From Mycobacteroides chelonae (GTDB lineage: Bacteria; Actinomycetota; Actinomycetes; Mycobacteriales; Mycobacteriaceae), in the NCBI GenBank assembly GCA_014204435.1, contig JACHLF010000005.1, forward strand, positions 152,690 through 216,689: 64,000 nucleotides of DNA, written 5' to 3'. Below, one piece after another: positions 63,455-64,000 of the stretch; the first letter of the stretch is position 1; every line of letters starts with the position of its first letter. The position numbers and the translations under genes are program-made. The notes under the pieces were generated by a model, which did not search any database, was not told where the DNA came from, and saw nothing but the letters and a program-made list of their open reading frames with translations.

Positions 63455-64000
63455 TCACCGCGGGGGTTCGATCGGCAGTGTCGGCCCGCCGTGCGGGGTC
63501 GGGATCGTGAACCTGCCCTTAGGGGTGGGGTCGGTCGTCTTTCCGAGGTCAGCGCCCTGCGGCGGACCGGCGGTGTCGTCCCCAGCGGGTCGCGGTGCAT
63601 TTTTGGCACCCCGAATCAGCACGGCGGGGTCGTCATCCGCGCAGTAGGTATACACGGGCGGCTCCGGGAAATCAGCCGACGACGGCGGCACGCGCGGAGT
63701 GCCGTAGTCACAGGCATAGCGTGGGTACAGATCCGCGGTGGCCCAGACTCCGTTGTCGCGCATGGTGTCTGCGATCGCACCGAATGTCGACCCACGATAG
63801 TTGGGGAAGAAGGCGTTGATGGCCGGCGTGCGCACGTAGAGCATCTGCGATGTCGTGGCCAGGCTGGCGAGTAGTGTCACCATGGTGTCGGAGTTGTCGG
63901 CGAACAGCGTGTCGAGCGCACGGAAGGTTTTCGGGGTCTGATCGACCAGGGTGCGGTAGCCGTTCTGCATCGTGTCGATACCGCGCAGCGTGCGGCCCAG
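63455..64000 (-). CDS. Mce-family protein, C-terminal part (runs off the window)
   Basis: The C-terminal 181 residues of an Mce protein, probably the last (F-type) of an mce operon: LVDQTPKTFRALDTLFADNS, then LATTSQMLYVRTPAINAFFP and YPRYACDYGTPRVPP, ending in a Pro/Gly-rich tail. The frame is open to the window edge, so the start and MCE/MlaD domain lie beyond. Mce complexes import lipids or sterols through the envelope. Confidence 0.85.
   Translation of the reverse strand: MGRTLRGIDTMQNGYRTLVDQTPKTFRALDTLFADNSDTMVTLLASLATTSQMLYVRTPAINAFFPNYRGSTFGAIADTMRDNGVWATADLYPRYACDYGTPRVPPSSADFPEPPVYTYCADDDPAVLIRGAKNAPRPAGDDTAGPPQGADLGKTTDPTPKGRFTIPTPHGGPTLPIEPPR

Overview
The window is high-GC actinobacterial chromosome, almost certainly a rapidly growing mycobacterium. 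The Mycobacteroides abscessus-chelonae group is my best guess, from gene content and order rather than from any search. The backbone follows the M. tuberculosis block Rv0244c-Rv0206c, with insertions and rearrangements: fadE5, fadA2/fabG4/htdX and a TetR regulator, lpqI, a DUF2613 peptide and aftD, then the Rv0228-Rv0223c-like genes (acyltransferase, DUF3068, polytopic membrane protein, glycosyltransferase, methyltransferase, aldehyde dehydrogenase), and finally pckG, the Rv0210/Rv0209-like pair, trmB, Rv0207c and mmpL3.

Layout. 0-3 kb: a small ORF, an ArsR regulator with a perfect palindrome over its promoter, a flavin reductase/crotonase divergent pair and a small secreted protein. 3-15 kb: lipid-oxidation core (fadE5, fadA2, fabG4, htdX, TetR), broken up by an alpha/beta hydrolase, a molybdopterin enzyme and several decayed genes. 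15-24 kb: TerC, a MerR-controlled metal-hydrolase/P450 pair, a frameshifted fatty-acyl-AMP ligase and two tandem P450s. 24-36 kb: cell-envelope genes (lpqI, aftD, acyltransferase, DUF3068 and a membrane protein). 36-48 kb: a flavoprotein monooxygenase/diiron/SDR operon with a TetR, a glycosyltransferase/methyltransferase divergent pair, a coupled phosphotransferase-DUF-aldehyde dehydrogenase operon, an MFS transporter and a 3-hydroxyisobutyrate dehydrogenase. 48-58 kb: pckG, a paired GTPase operon, trmB, a NYN-domain gene and mmpL3. 58-64 kb: a type VII secretion toxin cassette, a large DUF2339 membrane protein, a TetR and the 3' end of an mce operon.

Most interesting system: directly after mmpL3 lies a compact, lower-GC four-gene cassette (58344-60856). 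It encodes a WXG100 protein, a WXG100-like partner, a 429-residue protein with a type-VII-style N-terminus and a C-terminal domain that aligns by eye with the tRNA-cleaving domain of colicin D, and a candidate immunity protein that looks like two tandem colicin-D-immunity-like halves. I read it as a T7SS-delivered antibacterial tRNase with its immunity.

Second theme: a shared operator. Nearly identical 16-bp palindromes (CTTACTC-N2-GAGTAAG) lie in the fadA2/fabG4 divergent promoter and in front of the TetR gene next to htdX. A site of the same TTAC-N6-GTAA geometry precedes fadE5. This suggests a local regulon for fatty-acyl metabolism.

Third theme: gene decay. At least eight genes between the conserved blocks are broken: HxlR, a P-loop ATPase shifted by a 7-bp tandem repeat, an alcohol dehydrogenase and a TetR gene joined head to head by a deletion, a SulP chimera, a DGPF/YCII gene, a FadD32-like ligase, an ECF sigma factor and an LLM oxidoreductase. 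I saw no rRNA, tRNA, CRISPR array or transposase.
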